Shown: piece after piece, positions 1-10,285 of the stretch
How positions within the stretch are numbered: the stretch's first letter is position 1
How the letters are laid out: every line of letters starts with the position of its first letter
Notes under the pieces: generated by a model
What the model was told of the DNA's origin: nothing
Database searches by the model: none
The model's input: the letters and a program-made list of their open reading frames with translations, nothing else
Assembly: GCF_003813865.1 (NCBI RefSeq)
Contig: NZ_RMVG01000017.1
Coordinates: 1-64,000, forward strand
DNA: 64,000 nucleotides
Origin: Candidatus Pantoea deserta
Lineage (GTDB): Bacteria > Pseudomonadota > Gammaproteobacteria > Enterobacterales > Enterobacteriaceae
Reading direction: 5' to 3'
Made by a program: the position numbers and the translations under genes

Positions 1-153
1 AATTTAAATTTTTTTTAAAAAATACAGCATAAGTTTAAGTAGCGGTGGGCGGGGCGGCTTGTTTGTTAGAGAATCTAATAAATTGAAATTGTATTGTTAA
101 ATATCAGGCGAGGGAGCAGCGCTTATTAGGGTTAAAAGGCGTTATATATCGCT

Positions 154-185
154 GTTAAAAAAAATGGCACCAGAATCGGTGCCAT
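154..185 (-). terminator. Intrinsic terminator of ycaO
   Basis: An 8-bp perfect stem (164-171 with 178-185, loop 172-177) is followed on the minus strand by a U-run, seen as the A-rich stretch 157-163 on the plus strand. It lies 30 bp past the ycaO stop. The remaining 1-153 is AT-rich and shows no gene. Confidence 0.85.
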
Positions 186-214
186 TAATGCTGATTACCG
201 GCGCGGCAAGCCGG

Positions 215-1975
215 TTATTTTTTCCAGTACTGGCGTTTAGCCGTCTGAAGCTTTTCGTAGGCCTGCAACAGCGCCTGGTGCGCCGGGAAGGCTTTCAGAT
301 CCTCGTCTACGGCCTGCAAACCATAGAAGGGGGCTTCGCCGCTGATGGCGGCTGAAGCCGCTTCCAGCGCTTGCGCGCCGTACATGCGCGTAAAGGCGTG
401 ATGGTATTGCAGCGGGTCGCGCTCATCTTCCATCGCCAGCAGCAGCAGCGTCTGGAGGCAACGGTAGTAGTTAGCGCGCTCAGGCGAGAACACCGAACCG
501 TTAAATTCCATCGTCCACTCTGTCCAGATCAGCGCCTGATCGAGATCGCCCCCGGCCAGCGCCAGCATTGCTTTCAGCTCGCCAATGCGCAGCGTATACC
601 AGCCGTTGTCTTTGCCGCTTGCCAGGCCCAGCAGTTCGCGCACGCGCGTGAAGTCGTCATGGCCTTCTTCATCCAGCTGGGCGATCAGATCCAGATACTC
701 TTCCGGATTCCAGTTGCTGGCCGGGAGCGACAGCAGCGTATCGCGCAGGTTCGCGCCCATATTGTTGTTTGCCAGCAGCAGATCTTCCGCAGGATAAATA
801 TCCGACATGCCCGGAACGATAATGCGGCAGGCATAAACGCCCAGATGATCGTAGTCAGCGATATAAACTTCTTTATCTTCCTCGCGGAAGATCGCCATCA
901 GGGTGGCGAACTCTTCCTGAGTCGTCCCGCTGAACGACCAGTCGACAAAGGGATAGTCAGCCTGCTCTTTGAACATATCCCAGGAGATCAGGCCGCTGGA
1001 GTCGATAAAGTGCGTTTCCAGATTGGCGTGCTCAGCCACTTCTTCGTCATCAAAGGTCGGGGGCGTAAACACGTCGAGATCTTTCAGGCTGCGGCCCTGA
1101 AGCAGCTCCGTAACGGTACGCTCAAGGGCAACGCCGAAGTCAGGATGCGCGCCAAAGGACGCAAAGCAGGTGCCGTTTTGCGGGTTAAACAGCACCACGC
1201 AAATCACCGGATATTTACCGCCGAGCGACGCATCGTAGGCGAAAATCGGGAAGCCCTCCGCCTCAAGACGCGCAATCGCTTCGACCACGCCAGGGTAACG
1301 CTGCATAACGCTGTCAGGAATGGTCGGCAGGCTAATCGCCTCGGCAATGATGCGGTTCTTGATATAGCGTTCGAACACCTCCGACAGCCCCTGCACGCGC
1401 GCTTCGCTGGCGGTGTTGCCTGCCGACATGCCGTTAGACACATACAGGTTGCCGATAATGTTCATCGGAATATACACGGTCTGCTGGTCGGACTGACGGG
1501 TAAACGGCAGGCCGCAGATGCCGCGCTCGGCGTTGCCGGACTGCAAATCCACCAGCTCCGGCGCGGTCAGGGCGTTTTCCGGATCGTAAAACGCACGCAG
1601 CCGCGCATCCAGAATGCCTTCCGGCAGCGAGCCGTCCGCAGGCAGCGGGAACCATTTCTCATTGGGATAATGCACAAAATCGCCGTTGGCGATGGCTTTG
1701 CCCAGCCAGAAATCGGCGAAGAAATAGTTGGTGGAAAGGCGCTCGAAATATTCGCCCAGCGCGGAGGCCAGCGCGGCTTTCTTGCTGGCGCCTTTACCGT
1801 TGGTAAAGCAGAGCGGGCAATCACGGTCGCGAATATGCACGGACCAGACGTGAGGGACCGGGTTTAGCCAGGAGGCTTCTTCAATATTAAAGCCAAGGTC
1901 GGTCAGCTTTTGCTGGAAGCGCGCGATGGAATCTTCCAGTGCTGCGTCTTTACCGGGAATAAACGTTTGCGTCAT
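215..1975 (-). CDS. ycaO: YcaO, ATP-dependent cyclodehydratase-family protein assisting RimO
   Basis: 586 residues, the same length as E. coli YcaO. In E. coli this protein helps the radical-SAM enzyme RimO to beta-methylthiolate Asp88 of ribosomal protein S12; that role is family knowledge. The N-terminal two-thirds is the YcaO fold, which binds ATP through acidic and arginine residues. Matching motifs are visible (GEYFER near residue 75, EVFERY near 200, ERTVTELLQ near 285). The C-terminal third is a helical TPR-like extension typical of this subgroup. An AGAGAG ribosome site precedes the ATG. The gene stands alone and diverges from serC; ycaP, its neighbour in E. coli, is absent. No precursor peptide or dehydrogenase that would suggest a natural-product cluster lies next to it. 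Confidence 0.95.
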   Translation of the reverse strand: MTQTFIPGKDAALEDSIARFQQKLTDLGFNIEEASWLNPVPHVWSVHIRDRDCPLCFTNGKGASKKAALASALGEYFERLSTNYFFADFWLGKAIANGDFVHYPNEKWFPLPADGSLPEGILDARLRAFYDPENALTAPELVDLQSGNAERGICGLPFTRQSDQQTVYIPMNIIGNLYVSNGMSAGNTASEARVQGLSEVFERYIKNRIIAEAISLPTIPDSVMQRYPGVVEAIARLEAEGFPIFAYDASLGGKYPVICVVLFNPQNGTCFASFGAHPDFGVALERTVTELLQGRSLKDLDVFTPPTFDDEEVAEHANLETHFIDSSGLISWDMFKEQADYPFVDWSFSGTTQEEFATLMAIFREEDKEVYIADYDHLGVYACRIIVPGMSDIYPAEDLLLANNNMGANLRDTLLSLPASNWNPEEYLDLIAQLDEEGHDDFTRVRELLGLASGKDNGWYTLRIGELKAMLALAGGDLDQALIWTEWTMEFNGSVFSPERANYYRCLQTLLLLAMEDERDPLQYHHAFTRMYGAQALEAASAAISGEAPFYGLQAVDEDLKAFPAHQALLQAYEKLQTAKRQYWKK

Positions 1976-2288
1976 AAGACCGCTCTCTTAATTTTATCGT
2001 GGGCGTAAAGCGCGCAATGATACGGATTTTGCCGTCGCTGTGCTATGAAGACGCCATAAATTTCTGCCCGCTGCGTTTCTGCAAACAGGCTGGCGATAAC
2101 GAGGCGGTGGCCGTCTTAAACGGGACACCTCACAAAATTTTGCTGAGCGTTCCATTTGTAACATAAGCTGCGGGGCGGCAGATTCAGAAAATGTGATCCC
2201 TTCCCGATTTATCATTGCAGGCTCCATAAGGCAGTGATAAAACCGGTAAGCAATTCATAACCGTTCTGGATAACCGTGGTGAGGGGAA
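1976..2288. other. Divergent ycaO/serC intergenic region
   Basis: 313 bp without a supported gene. It must hold the divergent promoters of ycaO and serC. The only symmetric motif noted is a 10-bp palindrome CAAAATTTTG at 2133-2142. E. coli serC is controlled by Lrp and CRP, but no site for either could be assigned by eye. Confidence 0.5.
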
Positions 2289-3374
2289 ATGACGCAGATT
2301 TATAATTTTAGTTCCGGTCCAGCGATGCTGCCGGTTGAAGTGCTCCGTCGTGCAGAACAAGAATTGACAAACTGGCACGGTCTGGGAACCTCCGTCATGG
2401 AGATCAGCCATCGCAGTAAAGAGTTTCTTCAGGTAGCGGCAGAGGCCGAGCAGGATTTACGCGATCTTCTGAAAATCCCGGCGAACTACAAAGTTTTATT
2501 CTGCCACGGCGGCGCGCGCGCGCAGTTTGCCGCGGTGCCGGGCAATCTGCTGGGCGAAAAAACCTCGGCGGACTATGCGGATGGCGGCTACTGGGCGCAC
2601 AGCGCCATCAAAGAAGCGGAAAAGTATTGCACGCCGCGTACGCTGGACGTCAAAACCACGCGTGACGGCAAGCGCGCTATTCTGCCGATGAGCCAGTGGC
2701 AGCTGAGCGACGATGCGGCTTATGTGCACTACTGCCCGAACGAAACCATTGATGGCATCGCCATTGACGAGCAGCCCGATTTCGGCGACAAAATTGTCGT
2801 CGCGGACCTCTCCTCTACCATTCTGTCCCGCCCGCTGGACATTAGCCGCTATGGCGTCATTTACGCCGGCGCGCAAAAAAATATCGGTCCGGCAGGCTTA
2901 ACCATCGTTATTGTTCGCGACGATCTGCTGGGTAAAGCCCATAAGTCTGTTCCTTCTATTCTCGACTACCAGGTGCTGGCGGAGAACGACTCCATGTTCA
3001 ACACCCCGCCCACATTCGCCTGGTATCTCTCCGGCCTGGTGTTTAAATGGCTGAAAGAGAAGGGCGGCGTAGGCGAAATCGATAAAATCAATCAGGCTAA
3101 AGCCGATCTGCTCTACGGCTTGATCGATCAGAACGCGTTCTACCGCAACGATGTGGCCACGGAAAACCGTTCGCGTATGAACGTGCCTTTCCAGCTGGCG
3201 GACGCCGCGCTGGACAAGCTCTTCCTGGAAGAGTCATTCAAGGCGGGGCTGCACGCGCTGAAAGGCCATCGCGTAGTAGGCGGCATGCGCGCGTCGATCT
3301 ACAATGCGATGCCGCTGGAAGGCGTTAAGGCGTTAACTGACTTCATGGCTGACTTCGCACGTCGACATGGCTAA
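2289..3374 (+). CDS. serC: Phosphoserine aminotransferase
   Basis: 361 residues against 362 in E. coli. The PLP enzyme converts 3-phosphohydroxypyruvate to phosphoserine in serine synthesis and also acts in pyridoxal 5'-phosphate synthesis. It is a cytosolic class-V aminotransferase. The PLP-binding lysine is Lys197 in the motif [10 protein letters not shown], and the HGGAR phosphate-binding loop lies near residue 75. A GAGGGG ribosome site precedes the ATG. It is the first gene of the mixed serC-aroA operon. Confidence 0.97.
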   Translation: MTQIYNFSSGPAMLPVEVLRRAEQELTNWHGLGTSVMEISHRSKEFLQVAAEAEQDLRDLLKIPANYKVLFCHGGARAQFAAVPGNLLGEKTSADYADGGYWAHSAIKEAEKYCTPRTLDVKTTRDGKRAILPMSQWQLSDDAAYVHYCPNETIDGIAIDEQPDFGDKIVVADLSSTILSRPLDISRYGVIYAGAQKNIGPAGLTIVIVRDDLLGKAHKSVPSILDYQVLAENDSMFNTPPTFAWYLSGLVFKWLKEKGGVGEIDKINQAKADLLYGLIDQNAFYRNDVATENRSRMNVPFQLADAALDKLFLEESFKAGLHALKGHRVVGGMRASIYNAMPLEGVKALTDFMADFARRHG

Positions 3375-3388
3375 ACCCTGGCTGTAGC

Positions 3389-3444
3389 GTCGGCGCTGGC
3401 GCCGACTTCAGACCCCATCCTGCGATGGGGTTTTGTTCTTTTTT
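3389..3444 (+). terminator. serC-aroA intercistronic hairpins, attenuator-like
   Basis: Two stems lie between serC and aroA. The first is an 8-bp perfect inverted repeat at 3389-3406. The second is a 7-bp stem (3413-3419 with 3424-3430, loop CTGC) followed at once by a T-rich run to 3444, which is the form of an intrinsic terminator. It sits only 16 bp before the aroA start, so it probably lowers aroA relative to serC rather than ending the operon. A terminator-like structure is known at this position in E. coli. Confidence 0.75.
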
Positions 3445-3460
3445 GGAGATTACGTTTCAC

Positions 3461-4747
3461 ATGCAGGACTCCCTGACCTTACAACCGATTGCACGCGTGG
3501 ACGGCACCGTTAACCTGCCGGGTTCAAAAAGCGTATCTAACCGCGCGTTGCTGCTGGCGGCGCTGGCGAAAGGCACCACGCGTCTGACGAACCTGCTGGA
3601 CAGCGATGATGTTAAGCATATGCTGAACGCTCTGAAGGCGTTGGGCGTTAATTACACCCTTTCCGCCGATCGCACCCGGTGCGAGGTGATCGGTCAGGCC
3701 GGCGCGCTGCGCGCCTCTCAGCCGCTGGAGCTGTTTCTCGGCAATGCCGGAACGGCGATGCGCCCGCTGGCCGCCGCGCTCTGCCTGGGCGAGCAGGACA
3801 TCGTGCTGACCGGCGAACCGCGCATGAAAGAGCGCCCAATCGGGCATCTGGTCGACGCGCTCCGTCAGGGCGGCGCGCAGATTGAGTATCTGGAAAACAG
3901 CGACTATCCGCCGCTGCGCCTTAAAGGCGGGTTTGTCGGGGGCGACGTTAGCGTGGACGGCAGCGTCTCTAGCCAGTTTCTTACCGCGCTGCTGATGACC
4001 GCGCCGCTGGCGCAGCAGGACACCGCTATCACCATTAAAGGCGAGCTGGTGTCGAAGCCCTACATCGACATTACGCTGCACCTGATGCGCTGTTTTGGCG
4101 TTGAGGTCGAGAACCAGCACTATCAGCGCTTCGTGATTAAGGGCCAGCAGCAGTATGTTTCGCCGGGCGATTATCTGGTGGAAGGCGATGCGTCTTCCGC
4201 ATCTTACTTCCTGGCGGCGGCGGCGATCAAAGGCGGAACCGTGCGCGTCACCGGCATCGGGCGCGACAGCGTGCAGGGCGATATTCGCTTTGCTGACGTG
4301 CTGGAAAAAATGGGCGCGCGCGTAGAGTGGGGCAGCGACTATATTGCCTGCACCGCTGGCGAACTAAACGCCATTGATATGGATATGAACCATATTCCCG
4401 ACGCGGCGATGACCATCGCCACCACCGCGCTGTTTGCCAAAGGCACGACGCTGATGCGCAACATCTATAACTGGCGCGTTAAAGAGACGGACCGCCTGGC
4501 CGCGATGGCGACCGAGCTGCGCAAAGTAGGGGCTGAAGTCGAAGAGGGGCATGACTTTATCCGCATTACGCCGCCGGAAAAATTAACGCACGCTGACATC
4601 GGAACCTACAACGATCACCGTATGGCCATGTGCTTCTCGCTGGTGGCGCTTTCCGATACGCCGGTGACTATCCTTGATCCTGGCTGCACCGCGAAAACCT
4701 TCCCGGACTATTTCGAGCAGCTGGCGAAAATCAGCCATAGCGCCTGA
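3461..4747 (+). CDS. aroA: EPSP synthase (3-phosphoshikimate 1-carboxyvinyltransferase)
   Basis: 428 residues; E. coli AroA has 427. It transfers enolpyruvate from PEP to shikimate 3-phosphate, the sixth step of the shikimate pathway. The ATG at 3461 gives the usual N-terminus [10 protein letters not shown] and has a GGAG upstream; an in-frame start at 3425 would add residues the family lacks. The [15 protein letters not shown] motif (near residue 22) and GNAGTAMRP (near 96) bind substrate. The glycine that follows LFL is kept, as in the class I enzyme. It is co-transcribed with serC. Confidence 0.97.
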   Translation: MQDSLTLQPIARVDGTVNLPGSKSVSNRALLLAALAKGTTRLTNLLDSDDVKHMLNALKALGVNYTLSADRTRCEVIGQAGALRASQPLELFLGNAGTAMRPLAAALCLGEQDIVLTGEPRMKERPIGHLVDALRQGGAQIEYLENSDYPPLRLKGGFVGGDVSVDGSVSSQFLTALLMTAPLAQQDTAITIKGELVSKPYIDITLHLMRCFGVEVENQHYQRFVIKGQQQYVSPGDYLVEGDASSASYFLAAAAIKGGTVRVTGIGRDSVQGDIRFADVLEKMGARVEWGSDYIACTAGELNAIDMDMNHIPDAAMTIATTALFAKGTTLMRNIYNWRVKETDRLAAMATELRKVGAEVEEGHDFIRITPPEKLTHADIGTYNDHRMAMCFSLVALSDTPVTILDPGCTAKTFPDYFEQLAKISHSA

Positions 4748-4756
4748 GTCACGTTC

Positions 4757-4795
4757 TGCCGGAGAGGCGTCTTCTCCGGCATTCTCACTGCATCT
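4757..4795 (+). terminator. Probable terminator after aroA
   Basis: A 9-bp perfect stem (4757-4765 with 4773-4781, 7-nt loop) lies 9 bp past the aroA stop. The following tract is only partly T-rich, so termination strength is uncertain. E. coli has ycaL in this gap; here 4748-4947 carries no gene. Confidence 0.5.
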
Positions 4796-4882
4796 GGCCT
4801 TACTGCCCAAGAAATCTTCTGAATGTGCTGCAATTTTTAGCGATGTCTCCGCTAAAAGGTAACGCCATCAGCTTCCTCAGCG

Positions 4883-4888
4883 TATAAT
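4883..4888 (+). promoter_or_regulatory. Candidate -10 box for cmk
   Basis: A perfect TATAAT lies 59 bp before the cmk start codon. A convincing -35 hexamer at normal spacing was not seen, so this is a tentative promoter. Confidence 0.45.
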
Positions 4889-4947
4889 GCATCGCATTGT
4901 GAACAGCCTGAAGGCTGGACTTTTACGCGCAGCAACAGGAGAGAATA

Positions 4948-5628
4948 ATGACGGCAACTGCCCCGGTTATAACTGTCGATGGACCCAGCGGCGCAGGCAA
5001 AGGCACGCTGTGTAAAGCGATGGCAGAGGCGCTGCAATGGCATCTGCTCGATTCAGGTGCGATCTATCGCGTTCTGGCGCTGGCTGCGCTGCATCATCAG
5101 GTCGATATTGAATCCGAAGAGGCGCTGGTGCCGCTGGCCGCTCATCTTGACGTGCGCTTCGTTTCGCAGGACGGCGAGCTTCAGGTCATTCTGGAAGGCG
5201 AAGAGGTTACGGGTGAAATTCGCACCCAGGAAGTGAGCAATACGGCATCTCGCGTGGCCGCCTTCCCGCGCGTGCGTGAGGCGCTTCTGCGTCGTCAGCG
5301 CGCGTTCCGCGACGCGCCTGGTTTAATTGCCGATGGCCGCGATATGGGCACGGTGGTTTTCCCTGACGCGCCGGTAAAAATCTTCCTTGATGCCAGCCCG
5401 GAAGAGCGTGCTCAGCGCCGTATGCTACAGTTGCAGGAGAGCGGCTTTAGTGTTAACTTTGATCGCCTTTTAGCCGAGATAAAAGAGCGTGATGATCGCG
5501 ATCGCAACCGCGCCATTGCCCCTTTAGTGCCTGCCACCGATGCGCTGCTTCTGGATTCCACTGAGCTATCCATTGAGCAAGTCATTGAAAAGGCACTGGA
5601 ATATGCCCGCACGCAGCTGGGCATTTAA
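4948..5628 (+). CDS. cmk: Cytidylate kinase
   Basis: 226 residues (227 in E. coli). It phosphorylates CMP and dCMP with ATP in nucleotide salvage. The P-loop GPSGAGKGT is near residue 11, the NMP-binding region follows DSGAIYR, and the [11 protein letters not shown] motif lies near residue 130. AGGAGAG precedes the ATG. The gene lies directly upstream of rpsA, as in E. coli, where rpsA promoters lie in and after cmk. Confidence 0.97.
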   Translation: MTATAPVITVDGPSGAGKGTLCKAMAEALQWHLLDSGAIYRVLALAALHHQVDIESEEALVPLAAHLDVRFVSQDGELQVILEGEEVTGEIRTQEVSNTASRVAAFPRVREALLRRQRAFRDAPGLIADGRDMGTVVFPDAPVKIFLDASPEERAQRRMLQLQESGFSVNFDRLLAEIKERDDRDRNRAIAPLVPATDALLLDSTELSIEQVIEKALEYARTQLGI

Positions 5629-5751
5629 TATTTTCGGCGTAACGAATTGCAGTAACCCTGTGCCAGGGAAAGCGCGCAGGGCATGTGAAACAACCCCATC
5701 CGACAATGACGTCAGGTGGACGTTAAATTGAAGAATCCTAAGATTATCAAT
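5629..5751 (+). promoter_or_regulatory. rpsA leader, structured translation-initiation region
   Basis: The 123-bp leader has small hairpins (for example CCCTG-TGC-CAGGG at 5656-5668, and an ACGT...ACGT stem with GGA in its loop near 5709-5722). It has only a weak GAAG in place of a Shine-Dalgarno sequence. E. coli rpsA is known to start translation from such a structured leader without a canonical site and to be repressed by free S1. The same control here is inferred from the layout. Confidence 0.55.
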
Positions 5752-7425
5752 ATGACTGAATCTTTTGCTCAACTCTTTGAAGAGTCCCTGAAAGAAATCG
5801 AAACCCGCCCGGGTTCCATCGTTCGTGGCGTCGTTGTTGCTATCGACAAAGACGTCGTTCTGGTTGATGCGGGTCTGAAATCTGAATCTGCCATCCCGGC
5901 AGAGCAGTTCAAGAACGCAGCCGGCGAACTGGAAATCCAGGTTGGTGACGAAGTTGACGTTGCCCTGGATGCAGTGGAAGACGGCTTCGGTGAAACCCTG
6001 CTGTCCCGTGAGAAAGCTAAACGTCACGAAGCCTGGATTACGCTGGAAAAAGCTTACGAAGACGCTGAAACTGTTACCGGTGTTATCAACGGCAAAGTTA
6101 AAGGTGGCTTCACAGTTGAGCTGAACGGTATTCGTGCGTTCCTGCCAGGTTCACTGGTTGACGTGCGTCCGGTTCGCGACACCCTGCACCTGGAAGGCAA
6201 AGAGCTTGAATTCAAAGTAATCAAGCTTGATCAGAAACGTAACAACGTCGTGGTTTCACGTCGTGCCGTTATCGAATCTGAGAACAGCGCTGAGCGCGAT
6301 CAGCTGCTGGAAAACCTGCAGGAAGGCATGGAAGTCAAAGGTATCGTTAAGAACCTCACTGACTACGGCGCATTCGTTGATCTGGGCGGCGTCGATGGCC
6401 TGCTGCACATCACCGACATGGCGTGGAAACGCGTTAAGCATCCGAGCGAAATCGTCAACGTGGGCGACGAAATCACTGTTAAAGTGCTGAAATTCGACCG
6501 CGAGCGTACCCGTGTATCTCTGGGCCTGAAACAGCTGGGCGAAGATCCGTGGGTGGCTATCGCTAAACGTTACCCGGAAGGCACTCGCCTGACTGGTCGT
6601 GTAACCAACCTGACTGATTACGGCTGCTTCGTAGAAATCGAAGAAGGCGTTGAAGGTCTGGTACACGTTTCTGAAATGGACTGGACCAACAAAAACATCC
6701 ACCCGTCTAAAGTTGTTAACGTGGGCGACGTGGTTGAAGTTATGGTTCTGGACATCGACGAAGAACGTCGTCGTATCTCCCTGGGCCTGAAGCAGTGCAA
6801 AGCCAACCCGTGGCAGCAGTTCGCTGAGACCCACAACAAGGGCGATCGCGTTGAAGGTAAAATCAAGTCAATCACTGACTTCGGTATCTTCATCGGCCTG
6901 GACGGCGGCATCGACGGTCTGGTTCACCTGTCTGACATCTCCTGGAACGCGACTGGCGAAGAAGCCGTTCGTGAGTATAAAAAAGGCGACGAAATCGCTG
7001 CCGTTGTACTTCAGGTTGACGCAGAGCGTGAGCGCATCTCTCTGGGTGTGAAACAGCTGGCGGAAGATCCGTTCAACAACTACATCACCCTGAACAAGAA
7101 AGGCGCTATCGTTACTGGTAAAGTAACCGCAGTTGACGCTAAAGGTGCTACAGTTGAACTGGCAGACGGCGTTGAAGGTTACCTGCGCGCTTCTGAAGCT
7201 TCACGTGACCGCGTTGAAGACGCCACGCTGGTTCTGAATGTTGGCGACGATGTTGAAGCCAAATTCACCGGTGTTGACCGTAAAAACCGCGTTGTTAGCC
7301 TGTCTGTCCGTGCGAAAGACGAAGCTGACGAGAAAGATGCCATCGCGACTGTGAACAACAAGCAGGAAGAAGGCAACTTCTCTAACGCTATGGCTGAAGC
7401 GTTCAAAGCAGCTAAAGGCGAGTAA
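5752..7425 (+). CDS. rpsA: 30S ribosomal protein S1
   Basis: 557 residues, identical in length to E. coli S1. It binds mRNA to the 30S subunit and unwinds structured initiation regions. Six S1 (OB-fold) repeats can be followed; repeats 3 to 6 carry the strongest match (for example [20 protein letters not shown] and [20 protein letters not shown]). The first two bind the ribosome through S2. The start at 5752 gives the standard [12 protein letters not shown]; an in-frame start at 5716 would read into the leader. Codon choice is strongly biased to the preferred set of highly expressed genes. Confidence 0.98.
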   Translation: MTESFAQLFEESLKEIETRPGSIVRGVVVAIDKDVVLVDAGLKSESAIPAEQFKNAAGELEIQVGDEVDVALDAVEDGFGETLLSREKAKRHEAWITLEKAYEDAETVTGVINGKVKGGFTVELNGIRAFLPGSLVDVRPVRDTLHLEGKELEFKVIKLDQKRNNVVVSRRAVIESENSAERDQLLENLQEGMEVKGIVKNLTDYGAFVDLGGVDGLLHITDMAWKRVKHPSEIVNVGDEITVKVLKFDRERTRVSLGLKQLGEDPWVAIAKRYPEGTRLTGRVTNLTDYGCFVEIEEGVEGLVHVSEMDWTNKNIHPSKVVNVGDVVEVMVLDIDEERRRISLGLKQCKANPWQQFAETHNKGDRVEGKIKSITDFGIFIGLDGGIDGLVHLSDISWNATGEEAVREYKKGDEIAAVVLQVDAERERISLGVKQLAEDPFNNYITLNKKGAIVTGKVTAVDAKGATVELADGVEGYLRASEASRDRVEDATLVLNVGDDVEAKFTGVDRKNRVVSLSVRAKDEADEKDAIATVNNKQEEGNFSNAMAEAFKAAKGE

Positions 7426-7437
7426 TCGACCTGTAGC

Positions 7438-7463
7438 AACCGGGCAGAGCAATCTGCCCGGTT
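7438..7463 (+). terminator. Strong hairpin between rpsA and ihfB
   Basis: A perfect 10-bp stem (7438-7447 with 7454-7463, loop AGCAAT) lies 12 bp after the rpsA stop. No U-run follows, so it may protect the rpsA 3' end or act as a partial terminator rather than a full stop. Confidence 0.45.
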
Positions 7464-7512
7464 ACGGTAGCAAGCTGTCATACCTTTCCCACAAGGATTA
7501 ACCGGAGGTTAC

Positions 7513-7797
7513 ATGACCAAGTCAGAACTGATTGAAAGACTTGCTGGCCAGCAAACTCATATTCCGGCGAAAGTCGTTGAGGATGCTGTAAAAGAGATGC
7601 TGGAGCACATGGCCACAACGCTGGCACAGGGCGAACGCATTGAAATCCGGGGATTCGGCAGCTTTTCTTTGCATTACCGCGCACCGCGTACGGGTCGTAA
7701 CCCGAAAACGGGCGATAAAGTGGAACTGGAAGGTAAATACGTTCCCCACTTTAAACCGGGTAAAGAGCTGCGAGACCGTGCAAACATTTACGGCTAA
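7513..7797 (+). CDS. ihfB: Integration host factor beta subunit
   Basis: 94 residues, the same length as E. coli IhfB and almost identical to it. It pairs with IhfA to bend DNA sharply in transcription, recombination and replication. The DNA-intercalating proline lies in the [12 protein letters not shown] arm (near residue 65). A strong GGAGG ribosome site is at 7504-7508. The stop is followed by a clear terminator. Confidence 0.98.
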   Translation: MTKSELIERLAGQQTHIPAKVVEDAVKEMLEHMATTLAQGERIEIRGFGSFSLHYRAPRTGRNPKTGDKVELEGKYVPHFKPGKELRDRANIYG

Positions 7798-7814
7798 TCC
7801 GTAACTGAACGTAG

Positions 7815-7843
7815 AAACGACATCTCAGGGTGTCGTTTTTTTT
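7815..7843 (+). terminator. Intrinsic terminator of ihfB
   Basis: An 8-bp stem (7815-7822 with 7831-7838) runs into eight consecutive T residues. It ends the rpsA/ihfB unit. Confidence 0.9.
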
Positions 7844-7995
7844 CGTCTCTGATTTATCTCTGCGACCCCGCCCGAACCTCTCTGTACCTCTTCTGAAACG
7901 CCGTTATTAAGTTGCGAAGCCGCTTCAAAAGGGCAAAACAGCCTCTTCGCCTTCCGTTGTTTATCAGCATACTGGGTCTGTTAACCAGGGATGAA

Positions 7996-10251
7996 ATGAT
8001 GACAGGAACGCTACTCGCAAGAATCGCCCTTATATCCGCGCTGCCGCTGCTCTTTCTGCCTCGGCTGCCATCCGCTTTAGCCATTCTGCTTATGGCGATA
8101 GCGGGCATGCTGCTGCTGTGGACAAAAATAGCCTGGCTGCCTGCGGCAGGCGTCGCGCTGCTGATGCTGGCCTGGATGCTGAGCGCCGCGCGGTCAACCG
8201 TTGCCGCCATAGAAACGGCCAGCGCAGCTCCTGCCAGCTACAGCGTGCGGATTGCGGAGGTGCGTCCCGACAGGCAGCAAATCAGAGTACAGTTAGTCAG
8301 GCGGGAAGGGCGGTATCTGTTTCCGCCGCGTTTTGCCTGGCTGTCGCTGCGTAACAACCAGCAAAGCTATTGTCCAGGGGAACGCTGGTCAATGCTGCTT
8401 AGCCTGCGACCTGTGCATGCGAAACTCAATGAGGGGGAGTTCGACGCGCAGCGTTTCGCGCTGGCTAACCATACGGGCGTGAGCGGACGGATCCTGCGAC
8501 AGCAGCCGGAATCGCTGCGCTGTAGCTGGCGCTGGCAGCGTATTGAGCGCGATCGGCCGGTGATTGGCGCGTTGCCTCAGGGCGCAATTCTGATGGCGCT
8601 GGCGTTTGGCGAACGCGCGGAGATGAGCAATGCGCTGCGCCAGCTGCTACGGGAAACCGGTACGGCGCATCTGATGGCGATCTCCGGTATGCACATTGCG
8701 CTTGCTGCCAGCTGCGGCTGGCTTATCGCGCGAGCTGTTCAGCTCCTGCTGCCGGTGCGCTATATCAGCTATCTGTTTCCACTGGCGATGAGCTGGCTAT
8801 TTGCGGCGCTCTATAGCTGGCTTTCCGGCAGCAACGCGCCGGCTCAGCGCGCGCTGATCGCATTGACCCTGTGGATGATATTGCGCATCCGGGGCGCGCA
8901 GCTCAGCGGCTGGCAGGTCTGGACCTTTTGCGTGGGCGGGCTGCTGCTGTTTGATCCCATGAACGTGCTCTCTGAAAGTTTCTGGCTTTCAGCGCTGGCG
9001 GTTGCCATTCTGCTTACCTGGTATCACTGGTTTCCTTTACCCGCGCGCTGCCGCCACGGCTGGTTCTGGTTTCCGGTCCAGCTGTTTCATCTTCAGCTTG
9101 GCATGCTGCTGCTGATGGCCCCCCTTCAGGTCGTGCTGTTTGAAGGAATAAGCCTGTCGGCGCTGGCGGCGAATATGCTGGCGATACCCGTTATTACCTT
9201 TATCAGCGTACCCCTTATTTTACTGGCGATGCTGATGCCGGTCGGCAGCCTGTGCGCAGGGTTATGGTGGCTGGCCGATCGGTCTGTGGTATGGCTGATG
9301 GCCGCGCTAAAGATTCTGCCTGCGGGCTGGTGGCCTTTTTACGATGCCGCCAGCCTGGCGCTCCTTGTATGGGGCGGCCTGATAGTCTGGCGCTGTGCCC
9401 TGGCTTATGCCGCGCCGGTCAGCTGGATGGCTCTGGTTCTGGCGCTGCTGGTCTGGCGATGGCCGCGTGAAGAGCCGGGCTGGCGAATCGATATGCTGGA
9501 TGTCGGGCAGGGACTCAGCGTGGTCATTCGCCAGGGTAAAAACGCGCTGCTCTACGACACCGGTCCCCGCTGGGAAAACGGCGATGCCGGGACGCGCCAC
9601 ATTATTCCCTGGCTGTCCCGTAAGCATCTTAACCTTCAGCATATCGTCCTCAGCCATCGCCATCTCGACCACAGCGGCGGACTTGACGCCATCGTCAGGC
9701 GCTGGCCTGAGGTCCCGATACGCAGCGCCACGCTGGATGCTCGCCATCAACCCTGCGTTCGCGGCACGCGCTGGCGCTGGGGGCGGTTGAATATCAGCGT
9801 GCTGTGGCCGCTCAGGCTGTCGGACGTCAGCAATAATAACGACTCCTGCGTGCTGAGCGTGGACGACGGCGTTACGCGCCTGTTGCTGACGGGGGATCTG
9901 GAGGCCTCGGCGGAGCGGCAGTTAGTGGCGCTGGAAAAGCATCGACTTCACGCGGCGATTATTCAGGTTCCGCATCACGGCAGCCGCACCTCCTCTACGC
10001 CGCTGCTGCTGCGCAACGTGGCCGGTCAAATCGCGCTTGCGTCGGCTGCACGCTATAACGCCTGGCGAATGCCGGTGGCAAGCGTGGTAGAAAACTACCG
10101 TCGCGCCGGTTACAGGTGGTATGACACGGCGCGGTCGGGCCAGCTAAGTCTCTGTGTGGCTGATGGAAAAATAAACGTTTTTTCTCTGAGAGAGCAAATT
10201 TTTCCCCGCTGGTATCATCAGCGGTTTGGCGTAAAACAGGAATCCAGGTAG
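7996..10251 (+). CDS. comEC: ComEC/Rec2-family DNA uptake channel (YcaI)
   Basis: 751 residues from 7996 (754 in E. coli YcaI). The family forms the inner-membrane channel that passes single-stranded DNA during natural transformation. There are hydrophobic N-terminal segments, an OB-like soluble part, a central multi-helix competence domain (GTAHLMAISGMHIAL near residue 225), and a C-terminal metallo-beta-lactamase domain with HRHLDHSGG and HHGSR motifs. The start is chosen at tandem ATGs 7996/7999 after AGGG; an in-frame start at 7912 lacks a ribosome site. The competence regulator sxy is also in this window. Whether the host takes up DNA is unknown. Confidence 0.9.
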   Translation: MMTGTLLARIALISALPLLFLPRLPSALAILLMAIAGMLLLWTKIAWLPAAGVALLMLAWMLSAARSTVAAIETASAAPASYSVRIAEVRPDRQQIRVQLVRREGRYLFPPRFAWLSLRNNQQSYCPGERWSMLLSLRPVHAKLNEGEFDAQRFALANHTGVSGRILRQQPESLRCSWRWQRIERDRPVIGALPQGAILMALAFGERAEMSNALRQLLRETGTAHLMAISGMHIALAASCGWLIARAVQLLLPVRYISYLFPLAMSWLFAALYSWLSGSNAPAQRALIALTLWMILRIRGAQLSGWQVWTFCVGGLLLFDPMNVLSESFWLSALAVAILLTWYHWFPLPARCRHGWFWFPVQLFHLQLGMLLLMAPLQVVLFEGISLSALAANMLAIPVITFISVPLILLAMLMPVGSLCAGLWWLADRSVVWLMAALKILPAGWWPFYDAASLALLVWGGLIVWRCALAYAAPVSWMALVLALLVWRWPREEPGWRIDMLDVGQGLSVVIRQGKNALLYDTGPRWENGDAGTRHIIPWLSRKHLNLQHIVLSHRHLDHSGGLDAIVRRWPEVPIRSATLDARHQPCVRGTRWRWGRLNISVLWPLRLSDVSNNNDSCVLSVDDGVTRLLLTGDLEASAERQLVALEKHRLHAAIIQVPHHGSRTSSTPLLLRNVAGQIALASAARYNAWRMPVASVVENYRRAGYRWYDTARSGQLSLCVADGKINVFSLREQIFPRWYHQRFGVKQESR

Positions 10252-10285
10252 AATGAGCGGCTATTTCAAACAGCGTGAATAAATA

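Noticed and set aside
371..1867. A 498-codon open frame on the plus strand across ycaO
   Set aside because: It lies wholly antisense to a full-length conserved gene, has no ribosome site or recognisable domain, and its composition (rich in Arg, Gln, His, Ala) is that of a reversed GC-rich coding strand.
215..1975. ycaO as part of a thiazole/oxazole peptide antibiotic cluster
   Set aside because: The gene matches the stand-alone E. coli YcaO in length and C-terminal extension, and no precursor peptide, dehydrogenase or exporter lies next to it.
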